Assembly (NCBI RefSeq): GCF_001984575.1
Contig: NZ_LZNS01000001.1
Span: forward strand, 2,776,872-2,840,871
Length of the DNA stretch: 64,000 nt
Direction: 5' to 3'
Source: Streptomyces sp. MP131-18
Lineage (GTDB): Bacteria > Actinomycetota > Actinomycetes > Streptomycetales > Streptomycetaceae
In this document: piece after piece, positions 1 to 6,413 of the stretch
How positions within the stretch are numbered: the first letter of the stretch is position 1
Layout: every line of letters begins with the position of its first letter
Notes under the pieces: model-generated
What the model saw: only the letters and a program-made list of their open reading frames with translations
Told to the model about the DNA's origin: nothing
Database searches by the model: none
Program-made: the position numbers and the translations under genes

Positions 1-940
1 TAGTCCACCAGGTCGATGCCCTGCCGCTGAGTCCCCTCGGTACGGCCAGGCCGAAGGCGACGTCAACGTCGCCGGACAGATGATATTGAAGTCAAGCCGC
101 TGGAAGACCAGTTCCACGCCCAGCAGATCGCCGATGGCCGCGACCGGTTCGCGGTCCACCCCGTTCTCGTCGTCGTCCGCGAAGAACATGGGCGGGTACG
201 GTCCCGTGGTGCCGACGGTGATCACCCCGGCCTCCTGGATCTCTGCCGGGAGCATGTCGTGCGGCGGCACCTCCGAACCGCCCGCGGGGTCCTCCGCCCG
301 AAGCAGCACCACGGCCAGCACCAGCGCCGCGGTACGGCCATGGCGGGACGGCAGGGACGGGGGGTGGTCCGGCCGGGAGCCAGGTGCCGTCCGCCGCGTT
401 CACCTGCGCATGCGCCGCTGCCGGCCGGCCCACTTCGTCGACGGCGGGCGGCGCTGCCGGTTTTTGGCCAGGCAGCGTACCGCCGGCTCGCGCAACGGCC
501 GGACAGGGAGCAGAGGTCGGGCCCCTCGTACGGCCTTCGGTAGATCACCACATGCGCGGGCACCTCGCCGGCGGAGAACGGCGCCACCCCAGTGGCCGCG
601 TGCACCAGCACCGCCCCCAGGCTTAAGACGCCGGCGGCAGTGGCCAGTTGCTCGGCGCGCGCCTGTTCTGGCGCCATGAAGCCGGGCGAGCCGGACCCGC
701 GAGCCGGTCCTGGTCCGCACCGAGGCGTGGATGGCGCGCAGCGCCTCGCTCAGCCCCCGGGCCAGCGCCCAGACGGTGGGGTGCAGCGCGTCGGCCACGT
801 CCCGCAGTGCCGGTCCCGGCACGTAGCCGGTGCCACCCACGGCACGCTCGACCCCATGTCCGCAGCCAGCACCGGCGCCGTCCACCGGCCGCCGGCCGCT
901 CCCCCAGTACGTCCGGGGTGTCCCCCGAGGCCGGGCCACC
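1..940 (-). pseudogene. Decayed Ser/Thr kinase fused to a family-3 solute-binding domain
   Basis: Reading down the minus strand, homology is spread over all three frames. Kinase C-lobe pieces come first: GTGYVPGPAL, then ALRAIHA, then GSPGFMAPEQ, a SLGAVLVHAATG helix and RCLAKN. A hydrophobic segment (AALVLAVVLL) follows, then EIQEAGVITVGTTGPYPPMF and GDVDVAF...TEGTQRQGIDLVDY, the typical start of a type-3 periplasmic binding protein. The stretch that should hold HRDLKP and DFG is deleted between AIHA and GSPGF, the N-lobe is missing, and at least four frameshifts are present. The gene runs off the left edge. The intact ancestor was probably a membrane kinase with an extracellular ligand-binding domain. 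Identification of both halves is firm; exact limits are not. Confidence 0.75.
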
Positions 941-954
941 CGGAGTGCCTCGGA

Positions 955-1004
955 TTGAAAAAATCAAGACTCCTGCGTTGCCATCTTAAAAAAATCAATA
1001 TACA
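955..1004 (+). promoter_or_regulatory. AT-rich leader and candidate promoter of the DUF2089 operon
   Basis: This stretch is strikingly AT-rich for the window. The decamer AAAAAATCAA occurs twice, at 958-967 and 989-998, 31 bp apart, which is about three helical turns. A TTGCCA at 978-983 and TATACA at 999-1004 resemble -35 and -10 boxes, but the 15-bp spacing is short. It lies 42 bp before the GTG start of the DUF2089 gene. The composition and repeats are seen directly; promoter function is inferred. Confidence 0.4.
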
Positions 1005-1045
1005 AATGAATGGCAAGCGCGTCGCCGAGAGTGAGGGAGCCGAGG

Positions 1046-1408
1046 GTGGACTGGCAGGAGCTGACGGATCTGACGCGCGGACAGCCGTTCACGGTCGAGC
1101 GGGTCCGCCTCGCCGGCAGCGGCGTCGTGGTCGAGGGACAGTTCGAGCCGCCGCAGCTGGCTCAGCTCAGCATTGACGACCAGGTGTTCGTTGCCGCGTT
1201 CGTTCGGTCGCACGGTTCGATCAAGGAGATGGAGCGGATCTTCGGGGTGAGCTACCCGACGATCAAGTCCCGGCTGAAACGGATCGCCGAGCACCTCGAC
1301 TTCGTCGACACCGACCCGGCAGCTACCGGCGCCGACGTCGTTGACCGCCTGCGGCGGGGGGAGATCAGCGCGCAGGAGGCGCTTGCCGAACTGGAACGAC
1401 CGCGATGA
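1046..1408 (+). CDS. DUF2089 family protein, short form without zinc ribbon
   Basis: This 120-residue protein carries the DUF2089 core: LSIDDQVFVAAFVRSHGSIK, then EMERIFGVSYPTIKSRLKRI, a probable helix-turn-helix, so DNA binding is likely. The last 20 residues (VVDRLRRGEISAQEALAEL) are the SHOCT-like helical hairpin also found at the start of the third gene of this operon. Many DUF2089 proteins begin with a CxxC zinc ribbon; none is present here. The GTG at 1046 is preferred over ATG 1010 because AGGGAG at 1034-1039 is well spaced from it. The stop overlaps the next start by 4 bp (ATGA), so the genes are translationally coupled. A role as autoregulator of this stress-type operon is inferred. 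Confidence 0.8.
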   Translation: MDWQELTDLTRGQPFTVERVRLAGSGVVVEGQFEPPQLAQLSIDDQVFVAAFVRSHGSIKEMERIFGVSYPTIKSRLKRIAEHLDFVDTDPAATGADVVDRLRRGEISAQEALAELERPR

Positions 1409-1665
1409 TCCCGCAGCTGGTGACGGTGCGCTATCGCCGTTCCGACGGCCGTCGGCGGCGGTTGTTCGTCCCAGTCCTGCCGGTGGGTCTTGTGCTGTCA
1501 CCGCTGCTGCTGCTCGCCGTGCCGGCCGGGCTGGTCGCATGCCTCGCCACCCGGGTGAGCCCGGTGGGCGCGCTGCGCGGCACCGGGCAGCTGCTGTGGG
1601 CACTGCCCGGCACCCGGTTCGAGATCGAGTACGGCCGAACGGCCGTGCTGGTAAGCGTCAGATGA
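1405..1665 (+). CDS. Small membrane protein of the DUF2089/SHOCT operon
   Basis: The 86-residue product has a basic N-terminus (RYRRSDGRRRR) followed by one long or two close hydrophobic segments around residues 21-50 (VLPVGLVLSPLLLLAVPAGL), then a C-terminal part without clear motifs. It starts inside the stop codon of the DUF2089 gene and ends 21 bp before the SHOCT-like gene, so all three should be co-expressed. No named family is recognised. Position between a putative DNA-binding protein and a SHOCT-like protein suggests it is the membrane component of a three-part envelope-stress or membrane-homeostasis module; that is inference from context. Confidence 0.65.
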   Translation: MIPQLVTVRYRRSDGRRRRLFVPVLPVGLVLSPLLLLAVPAGLVACLATRVSPVGALRGTGQLLWALPGTRFEIEYGRTAVLVSVR

Positions 1666-1686
1666 GTCGGAGGAGAAGGAGCAACG

Positions 1687-2118
1687 ATGGATGAGCAGCG
1701 CCGCCATATCCTGGAGATGCTGGCCGAGGGCAAGGTCACCGCGGACGAGGCCGAGCGGCTGATCGACGCCCTCGAACGAGAGCGGCCCGAGTCGCCGCCG
1801 CGAGCCGCGTCCGGCCCGAAGCCCCGGCCCAAGTACCTGCGCGTCATGGTGAACTGGGCGGGCGACTCCGGCGGTGACGGGCCGGGCCGGGTCAACGTCC
1901 GGGTCCCGCTACAGCTGTTGCGCGCCGGGGTCCGGCTCACGAGCCTCGTCCCGCCGCAGGCGCTCACCAAGGTCAACGCGAAGCTGGACAAGTCAGGGGT
2001 CCCGATCGACCTCACCGAGCTCAAGCCGCAGCACCTTGAGGAGCTCATCGAGCAACTCGACGACGTCACCGTCGACGTCGACGACCCCGACGCCAAGGTG
2101 CAGGTCTTCTGCGAGTGA
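1687..2118 (+). CDS. SHOCT-like (YvlB/LiaX N-terminal type) domain protein
   Basis: The 143-residue product opens with RRHILEMLAEGKVTADEAER, the SHOCT-like helical hairpin known from YvlB/LiaX and DUF2089 C-termini. A charged, proline-rich linker is followed by a folded C-terminal domain (residues about 50-143: YLRVMVNW, RVNVRVPLQLLRAGVRL, VTVDVDDPDAKVQVF), of the kind seen in actinobacterial SHOCT-like proteins. A very strong GGAGGAGAAGGAG ribosome site lies just before ATG 1687. There is no transmembrane segment. It probably acts in the cytoplasm with the preceding membrane protein. The family assignment is good, the function unknown. Confidence 0.75.
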   Translation: MDEQRRHILEMLAEGKVTADEAERLIDALERERPESPPRAASGPKPRPKYLRVMVNWAGDSGGDGPGRVNVRVPLQLLRAGVRLTSLVPPQALTKVNAKLDKSGVPIDLTELKPQHLEELIEQLDDVTVDVDDPDAKVQVFCE

Positions 2119-2156
2119 CGCCGCCGCGGTCCCGGACGCGGCACCGCGCACGCGCT

Positions 2157-3698
2157 TCAGTGCCCCTGCCCCCCGGAGTGGTCGTCGTCGATGCGTACGC
2201 CGCGCAGCGCGACGACGGCCACGACCGCGCTGACGGCCAGCAGTCCCGCACCGACCACCGCAGCGGCGTTGATCCCGTTGGTGAAGGCCGTGGTGGCGGC
2301 CTGGACCACCGGTCCGGCGAGCTGACCGGGTAGTTGCTCGGCCGTGCCGAGTGCCTCGCCCAGGGTCGAGCCGACCGCGTCGGCTGCGCCCGCGGGCAGG
2401 TCCGCCGGGAGGGCCGCGGTGACGTCCCGCTCGTACACGGCGGTGGCGATGCTGCCGAGGAAGGCGATACCGAGGGCGCCGCCCAGCTCGGTTCCGGTCT
2501 CGTTGAGAGCGGCTGCCGCGCCGGCCTTCTGCGGCGGTGCGGTGGCCACCACGAGGTTGTAGGCCAGGGTGATGACCATGCCCATCCCGAATCCGAGCAC
2601 GCTGTAGCCGGTGAGTATCGCCCCGACGGTGTCGTCGGCCTCCAGCCGGGTGAGCAGGCCGAAGCCGACGGCGGCACACGCCAGTCCGGCGCCGATGACG
2701 GACCCGGGCCGCAGCCGGCGGACGATGACAGTGCCCACCACGATGCCGGCCATCGTCATGCCGACCATGGGAACCATCCAGAGCGCGGCCACGAACGGTC
2801 GGTAGCCGAGCACGAGTTGAAGGTGCTGGACGACCAGCATGCTGACTCCGGCCGAGGCCACGGTGAGTACGACGTTGGAGCCGATGGCCGCAGAGAATGC
2901 AGGACGCCGGAACAGACGGAGGTCGATCAGCGGCTGGACGGCCGCACGTTGACGCCGGACGAACAGGTAGCCCATGACCAGCCCGGCGGCGATGGCGACG
3001 AACGGCAGGGCGGCCGGCCCGTCCTCGGCCAGTTTCTTCAGCCCCCAGATGCCCGCCAGGATGGCCGCCATCGACAGTGCCGCGCCGAGCAGGTCGAAGC
3101 GTCCGGGGTGGGGATCGGAGTGCTCCGGCAACAGCAGCGGGGCAAGGATCAGCAGCAGCGCCATCACCGGAATATTGATCAGGAAGACCGATCCCCACCA
3201 GAAGTGCTCGACGAGCAGGCCGCCGATGATCGAGCCGATGGGGACGCCGGCGCCGAAGGCTGCTGTCCAGACCGCGACCGCGGTGCGCCGCTGGACGTCG
3301 TCGCGGAACATGTTGCGGATCAGCGCCAGCGTGGACGGGGCGAGAGTGGCCCCGCCGACACCGAGCAGCGCCCGGGCGAGTATCAGCATCTCGGGGCTGG
3401 TGGAGATGGCGGCCAGCAGCGAGGCACCCCCGAAGGCGACGGCGCCGAGCATCAGCAGCCGTCGCCGTCCGATCCGGTCGCCCAGGGTGCCCATCGTGAT
3501 GAGCAGCCCGGCCATCAGGAAGCCGTAGATGTCCATGATCCACAGCAACTGGCCGGCGCTGGGCTCCAGCTCGGCGCTGATGCGGGGAGCGGCCATGAAC
3601 AGCACCGACAGGTCCATGGACACCAGGAGGGCGGGCACGGTCAGGACACCCAGGCCGACCCACTCCTTGCGGCTCGCCTTGGTCGAGGTGGAGATCAT
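2157..3698 (-). CDS. MFS exporter of the DHA2 (14-TMS) family
   Basis: This 513-residue major facilitator protein has the DHA2 signature in helix 1 (VSMDLSVLFMAAP, acidic Asp30), motif A GDRIGRRR at 73-80 after helix 2, and a motif-C-like glycine-rich helix 5 (AFGAGVPIGSIIGG). Length and hydrophobic pattern fit 14 helices. DHA2 members such as SmvA, LfrA and QacA expel cationic drugs, dyes and antibiotics by proton antiport. It is divergent from the adjacent TetR gene across 65 bp containing a palindromic operator, the usual repressor/efflux arrangement, so it is probably induced by its substrate. Substrate cannot be told from sequence. Confidence 0.9.
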   Translation of the reverse strand: MISTSTKASRKEWVGLGVLTVPALLVSMDLSVLFMAAPRISAELEPSAGQLLWIMDIYGFLMAGLLITMGTLGDRIGRRRLLMLGAVAFGGASLLAAISTSPEMLILARALLGVGGATLAPSTLALIRNMFRDDVQRRTAVAVWTAAFGAGVPIGSIIGGLLVEHFWWGSVFLINIPVMALLLILAPLLLPEHSDPHPGRFDLLGAALSMAAILAGIWGLKKLAEDGPAALPFVAIAAGLVMGYLFVRRQRAAVQPLIDLRLFRRPAFSAAIGSNVVLTVASAGVSMLVVQHLQLVLGYRPFVAALWMVPMVGMTMAGIVVGTVIVRRLRPGSVIGAGLACAAVGFGLLTRLEADDTVGAILTGYSVLGFGMGMVITLAYNLVVATAPPQKAGAAAALNETGTELGGALGIAFLGSIATAVYERDVTAALPADLPAGAADAVGSTLGEALGTAEQLPGQLAGPVVQAATTAFTNGINAAAVVGAGLLAVSAVVAVVALRGVRIDDDHSGGQGH

Positions 3699-3707
3699 GC
3701 AGCCATA

Positions 3708-3739
3708 TGTACAAGCGTCAAAGACATTTGTCTAGTACA
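3708..3739. promoter_or_regulatory. TetR operator between exporter and repressor
   Basis: An inner palindrome AGACA-TT-TGTCT (3722-3733) is nested with outer arms TGTACAAG (3708-3715) and CTAGTACA (3732-3739), which match at 7 of 8 positions when one is reverse-complemented. The site lies between the exporter start (3698) and the TetR start (3764) and would block both promoters. The symmetry is seen directly; binding by the adjacent TetR protein is inferred. Confidence 0.6.
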
Positions 3740-3763
3740 GGCGTACACGCTATGCTCACACTC

Positions 3764-4333
3764 ATGGGAAGTCGCGAGGATCTGCTCGAAGGAGCGAAGC
3801 GCTGTCTGTCCGAGCGCGGTTACGCTCGGACCACGGCGCGCGACATCGTGGCCGCCGCTCCTGGCACCCACTTGGCCTCGATCGGATACCACTACGGTTC
3901 CAAGGAAGCTCTTCTCGACGCCGCGCTGATGGAGGCGATCGCGGAGTTGAGCGACCTGCTGGCGCAGTTGAGCACGGAGGACCCCCGGCGCCTGCCCGAC
4001 GCCTGGCAGCGCAGCCTGGCCGAGTTCGACGAACACAAGCCCTTGCTGATCGCACATGTCGAGGCGTGGTCGCAGATTCAACGCTCGCCCCAGCTGCGAG
4101 AGCAGTTCGCGAGGCTCCACGCCGGCCAGGTGGCCAAAGGGGTCGAGCGCACGCAGGCCGTACGCCCCGGCCTCGATGCCGACACGGCCCGCGCCGTCAC
4201 GACAGTCTCCGGCGCACTGGCCGACGGACTGATCGTGCAATGGCTGATCGACCCGGAGCAGTTGCCCAGTGGCCACCAGATCGCGGCAGGTCTGCGGGCC
4301 CTGGCCGACATGATCGACACGGCCGACGACTAG
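3764..4333 (+). CDS. TetR family repressor of the divergent exporter
   Basis: The 189-residue protein has a TetR helix-turn-helix in its first 60 residues (ARTTARDIVAAAPGTHLASI then YHYGSKEALL) and a helical ligand-binding remainder. ATG 3764 is favoured because upstream in-frame codons run into the operator at 3708-3739; ATG 3752 is an alternative. It faces the DHA2 exporter and presumably represses it and itself. The stop codon TAG (4331-4333) lies in the CTAG that abuts the left end of a MITE-like element, so the present C-terminus (DMIDTADD) may have been set or changed by that insertion. Confidence 0.88.
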   Translation: MGSREDLLEGAKRCLSERGYARTTARDIVAAAPGTHLASIGYHYGSKEALLDAALMEAIAELSDLLAQLSTEDPRRLPDAWQRSLAEFDEHKPLLIAHVEAWSQIQRSPQLREQFARLHAGQVAKGVERTQAVRPGLDADTARAVTTVSGALADGLIVQWLIDPEQLPSGHQIAAGLRALADMIDTADD

Positions 4334-4499
4334 GCCCTGTCCGGCCGATCTTGCCGGGCCCGCGACGCCAGCTACGGCACCTCGCTGCGTTACCGAATCG
4401 CGCGAATACGGACAGGTATGAGCTGCGATCCGGCGCCTTGCGATGCACCGCATCTGACGCCGCGGGCTTATCCGACAAGATCGACAGGACAGGACCTAG
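4330..4499. mobile_element. MITE-like element with about 25-bp terminal inverted repeats
   Basis: The left end reads GCCCTGTCCGGCCGATCTTG (4334-4353). The right end, reverse-complemented, reads GTCCTGTCCTGTCGATCTTG (4476-4495). CTAG stands immediately outside each end (4330-4333 and 4496-4499), consistent with a target duplication. The roughly 160-bp interior has no gene. The size, inverted ends and flanking repeat fit a miniature element mobilised by an IS5-type transposase; fragments of two such transposases occur elsewhere in the window (21980-22162, 28910-29074). The left CTAG contains the TetR stop codon. The parent element is not visible here. Confidence 0.65.
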
Positions 4500-4568
4500 G
4501 CCCCGTCCCGCGTCGTCCTGCCGCGTCGGCCCTGCCGCGGTTTCGGGCCCGGCCGGTACCCTTCCGAA

Positions 4569-5162
4569 GTGACAGAGCGACCTACGGCAGATGATGGGCG
4601 GCGGCCGGCGAATCAGGGGCCGAAGGCTGCCGCCCGCAATCGGACCGCGCTGATCGCGGCCGCCCGCGAAATCTTCGCGGAGCATGGTCTGAGCGCCCCG
4701 CTTTCCGCGATCGCGCGCCGGGCCGGGGTCGGGCAGGGCGTTCTGTACCGGCATTTTCCCGACCGGAACGCCGTGGCCGCGGCGGTTCTGGAGGAGAACG
4801 TACGGCAGATCGAGCAGGCGGCCGCAGCCGAGGACGCGACCCTGGCCATGGTGCTCGGTGTGGTGACCTGGCATCTGACGGAGTCAGCCGCCTTCGTGAG
4901 CCTCGTGCACGCCGAGACGGCGAACGGCCGGGTCGGCACCCACGCATACGCCCGGGACTTGTCGGAGCGTGTCGAGCGCGCCCTGCGGGGACTTCTGCCG
5001 GACGGTCACCGGCTGGGCGCGGCGAACGACCTCATGCTCGCCGTGGCCATGGTTTCCGGTGCTGTCACCGGCCCCACGCGCGAGGAGCAGGAACACCGGG
5101 CGCTGGCGGCCTGGCGGCTGCTCGGCGTCGAGGTGGGACCGGTGCGCCCCCACGACGGATGA
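4569..5162 (+). CDS. TetR family transcriptional regulator
   Basis: The 197-residue product has a basic, disordered first 20 residues and then a canonical TetR helix-turn-helix (ALIAAAREIFAEHGLSAPLS, IARRAGVGQGVLYRHFPDRN). The GTG start at 4569 follows a GAAGTG context without a strong ribosome site. It is convergent with the SMP-30-like lipoprotein gene, 13 bp apart. The only strong TetR-type palindrome nearby is at 6272-6291, in the divergent promoter region of the lipoprotein and monooxygenase genes, so this protein is the best candidate to control them. That link is inferred. Confidence 0.88.
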   Translation: MTERPTADDGRRPANQGPKAAARNRTALIAAAREIFAEHGLSAPLSAIARRAGVGQGVLYRHFPDRNAVAAAVLEENVRQIEQAAAAEDATLAMVLGVVTWHLTESAAFVSLVHAETANGRVGTHAYARDLSERVERALRGLLPDGHRLGAANDLMLAVAMVSGAVTGPTREEQEHRALAAWRLLGVEVGPVRPHDG

Positions 5163-5175
5163 GTACCGCAGGCGG

Positions 5176-6192
5176 TCAGCCGCCGTTGGACTGGCGGGTG
5201 CCTTCCGCCAAGGCATCGAAGGAGTACACGTAGCCTCCGGCGGGCCCGCTGACGGTCATGTACGCCGTGGTTCCCCCGGGGGTGATCGCCACGTTCGTCG
5301 CCGACTCGAGCCCTTCGCCGCGACCGGGCACCTCGACCGTGGCCAGGCGCTCACCGTGCTCGTCGTACACGATCATCGCCGGCCGGCCGTGCAGCGCCTG
5401 GTAGAGGTTGCCGTCCGCGTCCACGGCGATCGAGTCGGTCTGAGCGATGCCGCCGTCGACGCGGATGGCGGTGTGCCGGGACGTCACCGCCCCCTCGTCG
5501 TCGAGACGGAGGTAGGAGATCCGGTTCTCCACGAGTTCGCTGATCCACAGCCCGCCGTAGTCCCGATCGAACGAGATCCCGTTCGTCGCCGCCAGCTCCT
5601 CGGCCAGGACCGTGGCCTCGCCGTCGCGGTCGATGCGCACCACCCGGCCGTTCGCCTCGCCTTCGGACAGGCCTCGTGAGTCGCTGACATACAGGTTGCC
5701 CTCCGGGTCGAAGGCGATGTCGTCGGGGTTCATCCGCGCTCCGTCGACCTCGCCGGAGAAGAAGGCCCGCGGATCGCTGCCGTCCGAAGCCAGGCTCACG
5801 ACCTCGCCATGGGCGTAGTCGGTGAGGTAGAGGCGGTCGTCGTAGGGGCTGAACTGGGCGGAGGTGTAAGCCCCTCGGCTGTCGGTGAAGACCGTTTCCG
5901 CCTCCTTCTCCCCGACGTTGACGCGCATCACCTTCGGCTCGCCCGCGGGCGCGGTGACGTCGACGACGATCAGGTGTCCGTACGCGTCGAAGACCGGCCC
6001 CTCCAGCAGGGTCATTCCGGTCTCCTCGTGCACCTCGGTCAGCTGCATGACCAGCTGTGCGTGGATGGTCCTTCCCTGGCCGCCAAAAGCCGCCTCGCCG
6101 CCAGGGTCACCGGCCTCCGCACCGCATCCGGTGAGGGTCAACGCCCCGGCCGTGGCGAGCGCGGCAAGGGATCGGATCGCAGGTCGTCGCAT
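5176..6192 (-). CDS. SMP-30/gluconolactonase-like lipoprotein
   Basis: This 338-residue protein begins with a lipoprotein signal (lipobox LTGC, Cys23) and continues as a six-bladed propeller-type sequence. Repeated strands include VFDAYGHLIVVDV, QFSPYDDRLYLTDY, AFDPEGNLYVSDSRG, DYGGLWISEL and AVDADGNLYQALHG, as in the SMP-30/gluconolactonase/LRE and NHL-like families. Family members hydrolyse lactones or esters using a bound divalent metal. It is divergent from the Baeyer-Villiger monooxygenase gene with a shared operator, which suggests it handles the lactone or ester product, or related ligands, outside the membrane. Enzymatic activity is not proven by motif alone; a binding role is possible. 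Confidence 0.8.
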   Translation of the reverse strand: MRRPAIRSLAALATAGALTLTGCGAEAGDPGGEAAFGGQGRTIHAQLVMQLTEVHEETGMTLLEGPVFDAYGHLIVVDVTAPAGEPKVMRVNVGEKEAETVFTDSRGAYTSAQFSPYDDRLYLTDYAHGEVVSLASDGSDPRAFFSGEVDGARMNPDDIAFDPEGNLYVSDSRGLSEGEANGRVVRIDRDGEATVLAEELAATNGISFDRDYGGLWISELVENRISYLRLDDEGAVTSRHTAIRVDGGIAQTDSIAVDADGNLYQALHGRPAMIVYDEHGERLATVEVPGRGEGLESATNVAITPGGTTAYMTVSGPAGGYVYSFDALAEGTRQSNGG

Positions 6193-6271
6193 GGGGGATC
6201 ACTCTTCCTGTCTGCTCCGTGCGCGCGGCACTCCCGGTCGGACGGTGCGCGGCCGGGCGTGCCCACACCTA

Positions 6272-6291
6272 ACCGGACAATCTTGTCCGGT
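6272..6291. promoter_or_regulatory. Perfect TetR-type operator palindrome
   Basis: ACCGGACAATCTTGTCCGGT is a perfect inverted repeat with 9-bp arms and a 2-bp spacer. It lies between the divergent lipoprotein (start 6192) and monooxygenase (start 6414) genes, 80 and 122 bp from their starts. Nine-bp arms around a short spacer are typical for TetR dimers, and the TetR gene at 4569-5162 is the nearest unpaired candidate. Confidence 0.7.
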
Positions 6292-6413
6292 AGTTGCTAC
6301 AGTAGTCGCAGGCCACGCAAGTGCGGGCTCCCCCAGCCCGGTTGCCGAGCGATGAAGCGGCTCCAGAAGACGCAGCAGGGCAAGACGCAGCACAGCAAGG
6401 ATCGAGGCCCCCC

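Noticed and set aside
2334..3929. Plus-strand frame opposite the exporter
   Set aside because: High Gly/Asp/Gln/Arg shadow of a membrane protein gene; no motifs.
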